A DNA stretch of 64,000 nt from Phytophthora hibernalis. Its lineage: Eukaryota > Oomycota > Peronosporomycetes > Peronosporales > Peronosporaceae. Each line of letters opens with the position of its first letter. Position 1 is the stretch's first letter. The stretch is taken from contig JAAKBF010000345.1 in the NCBI GenBank assembly GCA_012656075.1, positions 115,986 to 179,985 of the forward strand, read 5' to 3'. The notes beneath the pieces are model-generated. The model was not told where the DNA came from, did not search any database, and worked only from the letters and a program-made list of their open reading frames with translations. A program made the position numbers and the translations under genes. Shown here one piece after another: positions 20,105 through 31,333 of this stretch.

Positions 20105-21817
20105 ATGGCCGCAGCTCAGTCTTCAACGCACGGGGATACGGCATACAACTCGATGGTGGACGGCAGTAGCGATCCAGCGACAGCGGGCACCGACAAGAAA
20201 ACCCTGGTAAATGCCATTCACCTGGTAATGACGACGGTGGCACGCTTGGAGGCACGCGTGAACAAGATGTCAGTGGCGGCACCAGCAACGACGATGGAGG
20301 CCGGACCGACACTGCCAGAAAGATCAGCAGAAGCACCCACAACACACACTACCAGGCCGACGGAGACAGCAACCCGGTCGACGACTACGGTGATGGTACC
20401 GTCACCTCAAGGAACGACTGGACGGACAACGGCGGCAGCTAGACCGGCAACCACGGAATCAAGGCGCACGAAGGCCTCGGCGACGGCACGAGCGTCGCGG
20501 CAACCGCCGTCCCCAGGCGGTGATAGCAGCAGCGACTGGGACAGCAGTGATGACGCTTGGGCGGGCCACGGATGACGACATGGGCGACGACACGAACGAC
20601 GAAGTATGGATAGAACCACGCCCCCGATGCAAGAATGCGAAGGATCTAGAGCTAGCGCCGTACAAGCCGTCTCCGTCGGGGTCAGTCTCGACGAGGATTT
20701 CGAAAGTTGATCTGGCAGTGGCAGCCGCTCGCATTTCGGGGCGCGGCGATAGGACGGACGCGGAACTCTACTTCATTGCTGGCAACAAACTCCAGTATAA
20801 CGCCGCGAGTTGGTGGGTCCAAATGGACCAGAAAATCCCCAACGCTGAGAAGACTTGGACTTGCTTGAAGTCGGCGTTGATGAGGCGCTACGGTGAGAGT
20901 CCCGATCAAGCCATGACAGAGTGGCGAGTGTACCAGAGAACGATGTACCCCGGCGAGAAGTTTGCGGATTTTGCGGCCGGACTACGCGACCTCACCGGCC
21001 AGAATCACGTGGGCGAGCGCACGCTGTTGGCCCAGTTCTACCGCAATCTGGATAAGGCTAGTCAAAGCAAGAACCGGTGCCCGCCACCCTAGAACAGGTG
21101 GTGGACAAGACAACGGTCATCGATGATCCGATCGACAACGTGGCACAAGGTATGGTGAACATTGGCCAAGCGTGGACCACCGCCCCGGACGCGTTCACCA
21201 TTCCAATGAGCGGGACGACTGGTAGTGTGGCGATAGTGCCTGACGTCGGTATTGGCGTCGGTCCGACGGCAGGCTCACTGGCGGCACAGACGGTAACAGA
21301 GACTACAGAAGTGGTGTATTTCTCCAACCCTCAAGTGGTTGGGAACGAGAACACTGTCACGTGGGATGTGCCGAACGGTAGAGCGTGGAACGGCAGATAC
21401 TGGAATGCCTAGCAGAAGGAGCGTCCCCAAAAGACCACCGTAGACCCCGCGAACAATAGCCACCATACCGGCAAGCGTTACGCAGGAAAAGGCGAACGGA
21501 AGGCGAGGACGATGATGGTACGTAGAGAATAACTGTCAGAAGACGACTCGGACTTGGAGCCGGCGCCACAACCGACGAAGCGCCGTAAAAATCAGGGCAC
21601 CGTGCGTCAAATGCGAGTGGAATCGGAGACGGCCGCTCCAACAACGATGAACGCACGATGGCCCCGTGCTGAGAACAAGTGTTACGCATGTGGCCAGATT
21701 GGCCACTTCGCAAAAGAGTGTCCAGACCCGGACGCCAAGGCACGTAACGATGCGTACCTTGCGGCGTGCTACGCAACCAAGGCACCATTTGCGGAAAACG
21801 ACAGCCGGGCGCAGTAG
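20105..21817 (+). pseudogene. Gypsy gag polyprotein relic with zinc knuckle
   Basis: The frame from ATG 20105 begins with a Thr/Ala-rich low-complexity part. A second frame (20520-21092) carries a retrotransposon gag domain (Trp-Trp-Val-Gln, Ala-Leu-Met-Arg-Arg-Tyr-Gly, Gly-Glu-Lys-Phe-Ala-Asp-Phe). A third frame (21554-21817) carries one CCHC zinc knuckle (Cys-Tyr-Ala-Cys ... Gly-His-Phe-Ala-Lys-Glu-Cys). Frame changes near 20550, 21075 and 21410-21550 break it. It would package element RNA if intact. Confidence 0.7.
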
Positions 21818-22680
21818 GGGAATACCGCGTCCGGCACGACAAGGGAATCCCCAGCAGCGATGCGGCGGCAGAATGGCAAGGAAGGAACGGCGCAGCAGAC
21901 GATGTTGCCGGTGACACGGAGCAAAAGGGTAGTGATGGACAACGAGAACGATGAACGGACAATGACGGGCGACGAACGGAACGGGAGCGCGCCGACCATA
22001 ATGTTGGCAGCCGAAGCTCATGCCAGCGGTGAACGGACGGTGACGGGCGGTAAACAGCGCGGCGGCCATACTGTTATCCGAAGATCTTTGGACGATAAAC
22101 GAATAAGGCCGGACGGTGTACGGAGTGAGACCGCGGCGGCCACAATGTTGGCGGTCGAGGTTCATTTGAACGATGAATTGGCGGTAAGAGACGATGGACG
22201 AGCCAAGCAATACGTGCCAACGGTGCGACCAGCAATGGCCGCACTTCGATTCGTGCGGGCTGACGAAAAGTGGCCCAGACGTGGAGTCAGTACTGCACTG
22301 GAACAACGAAGGTACAGCTGAGGAAGGCGGCGACGCGACGAACGGTGATGTACCTCCAGCTTAGGAAGGCGGCGGGTGGCCCACGCAACAACAACGGACA
22401 ATAGCAACGATACGTCATCCATCCTACTCAGCCCGGAACTGGATGACGAACAGCTGAGGATCCATGGCAGCCCGGCCAAAGTCCGGTCAGTGTTAAAGCA
22501 ATCCAAGAAGGACAGGAAGCGGCAGCGAGTGGAGCGTTCCCAGCGCAAGAGAGTCAAGGCCCCGGACGAAATCGACAGAGCGGTGATGGCGCTACGCCAG
22601 CAGAACGACTCCGAGGCACGAGCGGAACTGACCAGGCGTCGGAATAATTCGGGGCGGGTCAGAACAGATCGAGCGATAAG

Positions 22681-23190
22681 GTGAGCCTGACGCAGCACCA
22701 CCCGGGCACAACAGCCATGGACGTGACGGACGCGGCGACCGAGGACGGGCTGCCTACGGCCACGATGGTCGTTGACGATGGGCGCGTGCCAATCAAACTA
22801 GACAGTGGCGCACGATACACGATCGCCGGAACCGACTGGACGCAGCGGGGTGAATGGATGCGCAAGAAAGCGCCGGTCGAGTTTGTCGAAGGCATCGGCG
22901 GATTTTTGTTGGACGTGGTGAGTGTATGGACGTTCTCCATGCGTAACACATACGGGTAGGTGATCGAGGTGGAAGCATGCATCATCGAGGGTTGCACGGA
23001 CGAATTTCTGGTTGGTGTGGACTTCATGCGCAAACACAGGGACAATATGGACTTCGCAAGCAACGAGGTCGCGTACTTCGACCATTACGAGAAGGTGGTC
23101 ATACCATTCCGGACGAATTACGCGGACGGAGACGCTCAGGTCGCGGCGGTGAGGCTGGTGAAGCAGATCCGACTCTTAAGAAGTGCCGTG
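22681..23190 (+). pseudogene. Gypsy aspartic protease relic
   Basis: A Leu-Asp-Ser-Gly-Ala motif near 22800 is the retroviral-type protease active site, followed by a hydrophobic Gly-Gly-Phe-Leu-Leu-Asp-Val block. After a TAG at 22957-22959 the same frame continues with Phe-Leu-Val-Gly-Val-Asp-Phe-Met-Arg, the usual end of the protease fold. One nonsense codon therefore splits the domain. Confidence 0.65.
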
Positions 23191-23729
23191 GCACCAGTGG
23201 AGATCGCGGTGTGGCGAAGAAGGCGTCTTCGTACCAACAAGGCGCTGCGAAACGGTGATGCTAGCGGCCACAGTCACGACGGTGAAGAATGGCAAAGCCT
23301 GGGTGCCGGTCATCAACATACATGGTGGTTGGACCAAGCTCCCCGCGAAGAAGGATGGTTGCCGGCGAACGACGACATGCAGGTACTCCCTTTAAATGGT
23401 GAGTTAAATAAGGCACTATTGGACAAGTGGCTAGCAGCCTTGGGCGACAGCGAAGCGCGGCTGGACAACGAGGATGAAGGCACATGGGACGGAAGCCCCT
23501 GCCGACCAAAAGCGGATACTGAAGCTGTTGCGGCTTTACCGTAGAGTGACAGAGAACACATGCGAATGCCCCCGGTCACTGCATTAGACGTTGAACATCA
23601 TATCGACACGGGCCGCGAAAAGTCCATCATGCTAAAACGTCGGCGCCCAGCACAAACCGAAGACGACACGATCGAGATCAACGTGACAAAGATGCTGCAT
23701 GCTAGGAAGGAAACGGTGTATGGGGTTTC

Positions 23730-24590
23730 CCGTTGTACTGGTACGCAAGAAGGACGGCTAGATTCGATTCTGCGTTGACTATCGTGCGCTCAACACGATG
23801 ACGACAAAGCGCGACGTGTACCCGCTTCCACGGATTGACAAAACGTTAGAAGCGCTAGGTGGGCACGGCTGTTTACGACGTTAGACTTAAAGTCGTGGTA
23901 TTGGCAAATCAGTGTCGCGACTGAGGACCGTGACAAGACCGCGTACAAGGGCTTTACCGGTTCGTACGGATGCCATTTGGGTTGATGAACGTCTCGTCAA
24001 CCTTCCAACGGATGATGAACGGATTGTTGCGAGGTTTGACGTGGGCTACGTGCTTAGTCTACCTAGATGATATTGTAGTCTACACGCGGGGGGCCACCTT
24101 GTGAAACTGGCTGCCGTACTGGAACGCTTGTCAGCAGCTGGACTGACTCTAAAGCTCAAGAAATGCGTGTTCGCTACAACGTCGATGGAATACCTTGGCC
24201 ATGAGTTAAGTGCCGAAGGTGTGCGGCCAGTGCGGCGCCTAGTGACAGCGGTGCGTGAATTTCCGTGACCAAAGGATCCAGTGAAGGTGAAGAGATTTGT
24301 GCACCTCGCTGGGTACTATCGCAAGTTCATAGCAGCATTTATATCGATCAGCTTGATGCAGGACCAAGGGCGCGGATGGCAGCCGCTCGCGTTCGCACGC
24401 AAGGCTAATAGCAACACCGAGATCAACTACTCCATCACGGAGTTAGAGTGTCTTGCTGTGGTGTGGTCAGTGAAGTTGGTTCGCCCGTACCGGTACGGCA
24501 GGGCGTTCCACATCATCACCGACCATGCTGTATTAAAATGGTTGATGACTCGGCCGAATTTAGCAGCTGACTACACCGCTGGTCGCTAAC
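23730..24590 (+). pseudogene. Gypsy reverse transcriptase and RNase H relic
   Basis: RT blocks recognisable in order: Cys-Val-Asp-Tyr-Arg-Ala-Leu-Asn (23774), Tyr-Pro-Leu-Pro-Arg-Ile-Asp, Leu-Asp-Leu-Lys-Ser-Trp-Tyr-Trp-Gln-Ile, and the catalytic Tyr-Leu-Asp-Asp (24060). RNase H follows with Tyr-Ser-Ile-Thr-Glu-Leu-Glu-Cys-Leu and Ile-Ile-Thr-Asp-His. The frame breaks near 23765, 23862 (a GGG run that looks one base short) and 23975. Part of the connection between RT and RNase H seems missing around 24350. Confidence 0.75.
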
Positions 24591-25686
24591 CTTACAAGAG
24601 TATGAGTTCGAGATCTTATATCGACCAGGGACGACGAATGTGGTGGCCGACGCGCTTTCCAGGGAGCCGGCAGCAGTATTGACTGCTATGGGACGAACAT
24701 GAGAGCGAAGGCAATCAGGGGGCGTACGGTACGGCAGACGATGGAAGCAGAGACGAAGACAGAAGACATCGAACTGCCCACACCCGAAGAGATCCGGGAA
24801 GCAGAAGCGCACGCGAGAAGGACGACGGGCAGGCCGACTACAGCAGCGGTACCAGAGTGGACGAGGACACAGTGTTCCACAGCAGGCGACGCGACCATAT
24901 CAATGGATGGCAGCAGGCGACGGAGTACGGGGAGCACGGCGGCACCGCCAATGACTGACAATGGTACGCGACGCACAGAGATGATGGCAAGCACAGTCCG
25001 GGCGACACCTGATGACGTGGAGCCACACTTGGAGACCACGGCGGATCGGCGAAGACAGTAGCTGGAAACGACGGGGTACGGGCAAGAATCTGCGGTGGTA
25101 ACCAACCGGCCTTTAACTCGCGCTGCCAAGAAGCAATGGCAGCGGCGACGGAAGCGACTCGACACGCAGTACAGGACGCGCTGGACGTCAACCGCTTCAG
25201 AAACTCAGTGATCGAAGGAGCGCAACCAGTGACGACGATTGGACCGGACATATTCAGTACTATGATGCCATTGGCACCATCAATGGACCCCAATAATGTG
25301 GGCAACGTCGTGGAGCAGCCGGACGTGCAACGAAACGCTCGAAATGAACGGAGGGTCACTGGCCGGAGCGACGGAGGATGCGACGGCGATGAAGACTGTG
25401 GTGAGTGACGCGACGGTCTCCATAATGACAGAGGTGGCGCCAGCAACGGAAAATGTCCGACAGTTACACGACGTACAGGGGCGGATATTGAAGCCGGCAA
25501 GAGGCACCACGAACGACGACGACACAACGAAGGTCGATGCAAAGGACGAAAACGACCAAGGCTGGGCGACATACGAGTGAACGAGTCATGGAAGACCGCG
25601 GAAGCGAACGACGGGCAGGGTTCGGCCGGGGATGCCGACGCGACGCCTGTTGACACACTAGAAGACGAAGACGAGGCGACCCGGCG

Positions 25687-26690
25687 GTGATGGACACGCT
25701 CCAGCTCACGGACGAAGAGATCGCAAACTCCCAAAAGCGCAGTCGACTAGTTCAGATACTCATTGAGAACGGCGAGTATCGTGGCATGGCGGTCGATCGA
25801 CTGCACGGCTTGGTCGTGGTGAACACACGGTTTGGCAGGCGAGTAGTGCTGCCACCCTCCTTGTGGGCGATAGTGTTCAAGGATACGTGTGGGTAGGCCA
25901 TTTGCGAGGTCCCCACACCTACGGACGAATATCCCAACTGTATTGGTCGACCAACCTCCAGCGCGAAGTCAAGAGGTGGGTACGTGGCTGTCAAGAATGC
26001 GGCCGCCGTAAGGCAAGCCACGAGGAGTCATACCACCCTTGCGGAGCATTCGTGGAGGTGACGTAGGGGATCTCTGGGTGCTCGATGTGGCAGGCCCATT
26101 ATCGGTAACCAGTGGTGGTGCGCGCTACGTAATCGCGAAGATTGAGTACATGAAGCCCTACGCAGTGGCCCGCTGTCTGACTCAACACACAGCTGAAAAC
26201 GTGGCTACCTTCCTCATGGAAGAGGTAGTCTTGAAGTTTGGCGTGTTTCGAGAGCTTCTCACGGATTGTGCGCCGAAATTGGCCGGTAACGTTATCGACA
26301 AGTTAGTAGATATGCTGCAACCGCGGCAAGTGAACCCAGTACCATACCGACCGCAAATGGTCGGGCTGGTGGAGCGTTTGCATTGTACGTGGAAAGACTG
26401 CGTAACCACGTACATGGCGGACGAGCAGCAAAACGACTGGGACTTATGGGTTATGTACGCCTATAACTCGTCCAATCACTCGACGGTGACCTTGACACCT
26501 AACGATCTTATGATGGGAATACGACTACGGACGCAAAACGAGCTACTGAGAAATGTGGGCACCTCGGATGCTGGCGAACTGACGAACTACCATGAACGAC
26601 TACAGGCTGCGATGGCAAAGAGTCGCGAGCGCGCGGAAACTGCAAGGACAAGGGGGCAGGAACGTCAAGCCAGGTATTATAATTGAAGGA
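25687..26690 (+). pseudogene. Gypsy integrase relic
   Basis: A His2Cys2 zinc-binding region (Gly-His-Leu ... Cys-Gln-Glu-Cys) spans about 25890-26005. The catalytic core follows in the frame at 26039-26686 with Asp in Leu-Asp-Val-Ala-Gly-Pro, Asp in Leu-Leu-Thr-Asp-Cys and Glu in Leu-Val-Glu-Arg-Leu. A short Gly-Asp-Gln-Val-Trp-Val block near 26720 resembles the C-terminal end domain. Stops at 25897 and 26066 and a shift near 26690 inactivate it. Confidence 0.75.
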
Positions 26691-27019
26691 CGAGACAAGG
26701 ACGGACCTTCAACATCGGCGATCAAGTGTGGGTCTACAACCCTCCACGCGGCGCTAAAGCCACGTAATTCGTGCACACGTGTGGGACCGGCACGCATTGT
26801 TGAGGCGACCGGCTACGACAACTTACCACTGCAGCGTGAATACAAGAGCGGCGGGTACTAGTTGACCATCTCACATACAAACGCTTCGTCGTATTGGCAA
26901 AGAAAAGACACACTGATAGAGGTTTTACGAAAATGTGGCATGTTCGCCGTGCTTTGCATGATCACCGTGATTTACGGTACTGATATGGACAGCATTATTG
27001 CTGCACCAACATCCTTAAA

Positions 27020-28850
27020 ACGATAAATCTTTTGATCGAGGTACGTGGTCACCGCATTTGCAACATACACCAGCTTCGTGACGCACTTGGCTCGGTAGTA
27101 CTTCCGAGGTACAATATATTTTGCGAGCAACGGTACATGTACTTATATTAAAAATAAATTCCAAGCCCATTGGAAAATACCGTGCGTGGGTGTGCGCGAG
27201 TACGGTGTGATAAGTGCATCCGACAAGTGAAATTTTTGTTCCTTCGTTGCAGTCGTCACACGTCCAAATGGCCTGCAAATACCCAACAATATTTTTGCTG
27301 TCAGAATCACGAAGTGCAGACTTGATCACAATCATATTCGACAGCGTATGCATCTAAAATCCATCCCACAAATCGTATTTCTCTTGACGACAGCGGTTTA
27401 CAGACGGTCAATGGGCTCAGGAAGGCAGGAGCAAAATAAATCAGAATTCTGAAGTTTATTTAGGACAAATCGAACAGCAACCGGAAGCAGGATGTCCGGG
27501 ACCTGATCCGGAAATTGAAAGCTGGTGAGAATGAACTTCGAGTGCAAAACGCTTCAAAAAGTGGATGGTCGGTTTTGGTGAGAGCCCTGGGATCGTTTGG
27601 CGCATTTTCGTTGATGCTGTGGAAGGAAATGTACGAACGACGCATTGTTTAAGATATATTTAACGAATGAATGAACTGGTAATCGTTATGTTTTATGATA
27701 GAGGGTTGTCACTTGCATCACTCTCCAGACTAAGCACATGCAAAACCTCTTCAGCCAATTCCTGAATGTTCTCTGATAGATGCTACGCACGGGACCAATC
27801 ACTCGAAGAACAAGATCTTCTCTTTCATGGCACATGATACGTTCGGTAAAGGACAATTCGTGCAGCATGCACTCCTGCAGAATGAGCGAATGACCGACAT
27901 TGCTGACGGCGTTGGAGGAGTTCAAGGCAAACAACCCCGCTTGGACAAAATTACAGTGCGTGCTGATTGACAAGGACTTCACCGAAATGTCGGTGCGGAA
28001 GCAAGCTTTCCCCGATATCATGATTCTGCTCGGCCAGTTCCACATGCTAAAATACTTGCGAGAGGAGTTTGCGTCGTCCGATTATGGGTTCACTTTGTGG
28101 CAGAAAGATCAGCTGCGAGGTGTGATAACCCTTTTGTGTATGCAAAGACAGATATGGACCCTGCTTGTGTATGCAAAGACGTAGATGGAATACACGAGAC
28201 ATTTAAAGTGTATGCATCACCTTGCGTCGGTGGATACGCTGCACCAGAGGCGATTACACCAAGACAATCTTCAGAACCGGTCTACGGTGAATTGACTTCA
28301 GTCGGGCATCAAACGGGGCAAGTCGGGCAAGACTTCACTTGTACTTCGGAGGTGGAAAGATGAGAGACGTGTCGTGCACCCTTTTGTCGCCTATTTTGTC
28401 AACACCGGGGACAATTTCCGAGATCTTTGGTGTGCTTACAAACTGTGACGATTGGTAACAACACGAACAATAGGTTGGATGCTTCGTGAAATCAGCTGAA
28501 AGAATGGGGCACGTGGTCATGCAGCATACGATTTCAACGAAGGGTGCCCGGGTGTTTATTGCGTTAAAACCATCCGTTTAGCCGACGACGCGCTACACGA
28601 TCTAAATTCAAAGTGTACTCTGCCACCAAGCGCGATTGGACGTGCTCGCGTTTGTTCATGAGCACGTGTACTGCCAAGCTTGGTCTATGTGTTGTCACTG
28701 CTTCGGCTCTGTGGGTGCTCAACTTTACCGCGTGTCTTGCGAGTTGCTCGTCGTTGACTGGACACTGTATGTGGGTCTCGAATACAGAGCATCGAACGAC
28801 TTTGAGCGCACATTGACCCTGGTCACTCAGAGACCATAGAGCTAATGGAG
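27020..28850 (+). pseudogene. Mutator-like (MULE) transposase relic A
   Basis: Reading successive plus-strand frames recovers an N-terminal segment (Phe-Ala-Val-Arg-Ile-Thr-Lys-Cys-Arg-Leu, about 27290), a Lys-Lys-Trp-Met block (about 27560), Gln-Thr-Lys-His-Met (27726), the first catalytic Asp in Leu-Ile-Asp-Ala-Thr-His-Gly-Thr-Asn (about 27780), Asp-Lys-Asp-Phe-Thr-Glu with Gln-Phe-His-Met-Leu-Lys-Tyr-Leu (27960-28060) and a C-terminal Gly-Asn-Asn-Thr-Asn-Asn-Arg-Leu block (28455). These are typical of Phytophthora MULEs as I know them. Many frame changes and stops break it. It converges on the minus-strand MULE B, whose tail ends near 28935. Confidence 0.65.
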
Positions 28851-28934
28851 CCTAAGGTGAAATTCAAACATAATGGAGTAGCAGCAATGACGCTGAGGCA
28901 AAAGGAGCACTTTGTTGAAGTTAAGTGCACATGC

Positions 28935-30169
28935 ACAAGTATCTGTAGCGCAGATATAGTAGCTCCTTTCTAGTCATTAGACTAAGGTTCCCAGTGTCCG
29001 TGTAGACTTCAAAGGCTAGTCTAATATACATGCCGCAGTTGTAAGTGTCAGCTTGCACCCCCAGATCGCATTGGTATGGCTGGACTCGGTATTTCCTTGG
29101 GGCAAAATCGGGAAGAATGGTGACCAGTCTTTCAGCAATTCATCGCACGGCAACCATGTTACGATGAAGATATCGGGTCGTAGATGCGTACGTCTCTGAC
29201 AGTGAGGTCCACCATAATACTGCACCAGTGTTGGTTGCTGCAGCATATAGGTATCATAACCTTCTTAGTAGACAGGCCGCCGAAAATTGAGTCCAGGCCA
29301 CATAGTTGTAGCGCTGTAGACGTAGGGCGATTCGTCACACTACCGATCAGGGCAGGGTCTATAACCAAAACGTCCCCCTCGCTCCGAACAGCTTTTCCAT
29401 TACAATTCTAATGGTAGAGTCACATAATTGAGTTCTACCCACCACTTCCATGATATCGATCTGTATACAAAGAATTTATAATGAATGAGTAGTTGACAAA
29501 GTTGGAGAAGGACATAGCTTACGTACCTTTGTCGATCAAAGAGGTAGCGACTTGATCTTGGGTAGCAGATCACTATCCGGGACACACTGGAAATTTGCTG
29601 GCAGATGCATCGTAAAATCAATCGTTTCGATCCATGTGATAGCTTTCTTCACTAATTGGATGGTCTTTAACGCAGTGTGCCATCTCTTCATGACCCTCAA
29701 CGTCTCTGTTGAGTATACTCCAAACCCAGGGATATCCAGTGCCACTTCGGTCTCTGGTAGCACTCTGGAATTTGCTTGTAGGACTGAGACTTACGCGCAG
29801 CACAATATGATGTGTTCAGGGCGAAATATGCAGGATATGGACTCCAGTTGCATCACGGTATTCGCCGGGGAGATTGGCTAACTTGCGCGCCGTCGGTGCT
29901 TTGAATTTGACGCCATAATCGAATGTCTTGAATTTTGAAAGAATTTCCGCTGCGGAATCGTAGGTTGGCTCTGATGAAAGTGTCTCGTGCACAGATAGTA
30001 TGCTGAGATTCGATGAGTACCATTCTGAGTCGTCTGACGCCGCCGAAACCGCTTTGTTTCGATCTGCTTTCTTGGCATTTGCTGATCGGTTTGGACGTCC
30101 TCGTGATCTATGCGGGCTAGATATTTCGAACGGGGTATCTTGAGCAGGCTCCAGTATAGTCCTCTTCAC
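28935..30169 (-). pseudogene. Ulp1-like cysteine protease region of MULE B
   Basis: The frame at 30169-29816 starts with an AT-hook-like Ser-Arg-Gly-Arg-Pro segment and a charged linker. Further down (29368-29010) come Asn-Gln-His-Trp (catalytic His), Arg-Ile-Tyr-Asp-Pro (catalytic Asp) and, after a frame change, Gln-Ala-Asp-Thr-Tyr-Asn-Cys-Gly (Gln and nucleophile Cys), the signature of Ulp1/SENP (C48) proteases. Ulp1 proteases cleave SUMO; in plants they are also carried by Kaonashi-type MULEs. Stops and frame changes at 29400-29530 and near 29160 break it. Confidence 0.65.
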
Positions 30170-30277
30170 TCCTGATTCATCGGCGTATCGCCCTCCAGGT
30201 TGTTTGTCTCGTTCGTGTGTTTGCCTGTCACGCCCGTTACAACAGAATCACCCGTTTCGACCGTCTTACCCGTCTCA

Positions 30278-30361
30278 CCCGACTGGATGACAGTCTCACC
30301 CGACTGGATGACAGTCTCACCCGACTGGGTATCCGTATCGCCCGACTGGATGACCGTTTCG
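30278..30361. repeat. Four 21-bp tandem repeats inside the MULE B frame
   Basis: The unit CCCGACTGGATGACAGTCTC(A/G) is repeated four times (30278, 30299, 30320, 30341), the third most diverged. 21 bp is a multiple of three, so on the minus strand it encodes a repeated heptad (Ser-Gly-Glu-Thr-Val-Ile-Gln). Confidence 0.85.
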
Positions 30362-30369
30362 CTCGAAAA

Positions 30370-31168
30370 GGACACGCATATGCTTGGTTTGTTGAGGGAT
30401 ACAGGTCGCGATTTTCTGTACGCCAATAGTAATGAGTTTGCGATAGTTTCATTGAATATAAGAAATTGAACTTCCCTTCTGATTCAAATCATCAACAAAA
30501 ATCCGACCAACATTACGCGTCTGCCCACCGAAGTCAGCCATCCACTTTTTCAAACGCTTGCCACTACTGCTGGGTCCATTCTCATTCTCACGAGCCTTCA
30601 ACTTGCGAACTAGATTATGTACGTCTTCGGGCTTGGGTTGCTGTCAGAATTGTCCGTGATGAATTTCAGGATGTTTGTCTTCTTAGCCCCGGCTTTTCGG
30701 AGCAAATCAACTGTATGCAATGTACCCTCATCGAGTAGCACTCGTTGGGAAGGATGCCTTCGAAATGAATGCTCTGAAATACCGTGGCTGTTCTGCAGCC
30801 GACATTTGTTAATCCTGACAGCGAACGTCTTGGTGGACTTGTCCACCACTTGGACACAAGCGTTGATCTAAACAGATATATATCAGCAAACAGTTGGTGC
30901 TAGTACACCCGTAACTGAGCTTGGTACATCGACCCGAATGAACTGAATGAAGAAGAAAACGAATGTACCTGGGACTTGCAGTCTTGCCTCTGAGTCTCCT
31001 GGCGAAGGCGTTTGGCGCTTGTTAGTGAATGGTACTTGCCGTGGTGCGTGCACATGTAGGTCTTGGCGTAGTGGCCCCAAACAGTAGGGATCTTATCGGC
31101 CTTTGACTGGTTCTTCTCCATCTTGGGGTTTCGCTCGGCAACGGTGGTGTTCGTGCGGATACGAAAGA
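30370..31168 (-). pseudogene. N-terminal DNA-binding part of MULE B
   Basis: Minus-strand frames give Thr-Val-Ala-Glu-Arg-Asn, then a FAR1/FLYWCH-like zinc-finger segment (Tyr-Met-Cys-Thr-His-His-Gly, Lys-Arg-Leu-Arg-Gln-Glu), a Phe-Ala-Val-Arg-Ile-Asn-Lys-Cys-Arg-Leu block, Lys-Ala-Gly-Ala-Lys-Lys, Lys-Lys-Trp-Met and Gln-Thr-Lys-His-Met-Arg-Val-Leu-Phe. This is the order seen in MULE A up to the point where the catalytic core should begin; there the 21-bp repeats begin instead. The 5' side ends at the inserted Harbinger element. Confidence 0.6.
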
Positions 31169-31333
31169 TCCTAGTTTCTCCGTTGGTGTCTGGGTCTCGG
31201 AATAAAAGAAGCGATGCTGATTGGCCGAGGATTTATTCCCCGACGATGCTTTTATTCCCACCCCCTCGGGGGTGGGAATAAATTGAGGATTTTATATCGA
31301 GATAGGTATTAGGTCGGAGAGGTAGTCAAACGC

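Larger units (their letters stand above)
19139..26880 (+). mobile_element. Ty3/gypsy retrotransposon, decayed, plus strand
   Basis: The order gag - zinc knuckle - protease - reverse transcriptase - RNase H - integrase, all on the plus strand, defines Ty3/gypsy. I cannot find a matching pair of long terminal repeats, so the limits are approximate. The 5' leader (19385-20060) recurs as inverted fragments at 37873-38085 and 44659-44805, which supports its being part of the element. Long low-complexity Thr/Arg/Glu-rich segments at 21830-22650 and 24690-25650 separate the domains. Confidence 0.8.

Noticed and set aside
24838..25734. 298-codon minus-strand open frame in the gypsy element
   Set aside because: Antisense of a low-complexity gypsy spacer; Ser/Pro/Arg-rich with no recognisable motif.
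30278..30361. CRISPR-like array
   Set aside because: The units are contiguous 21-bp tandem repeats without spacers, in a eukaryotic transposon frame.
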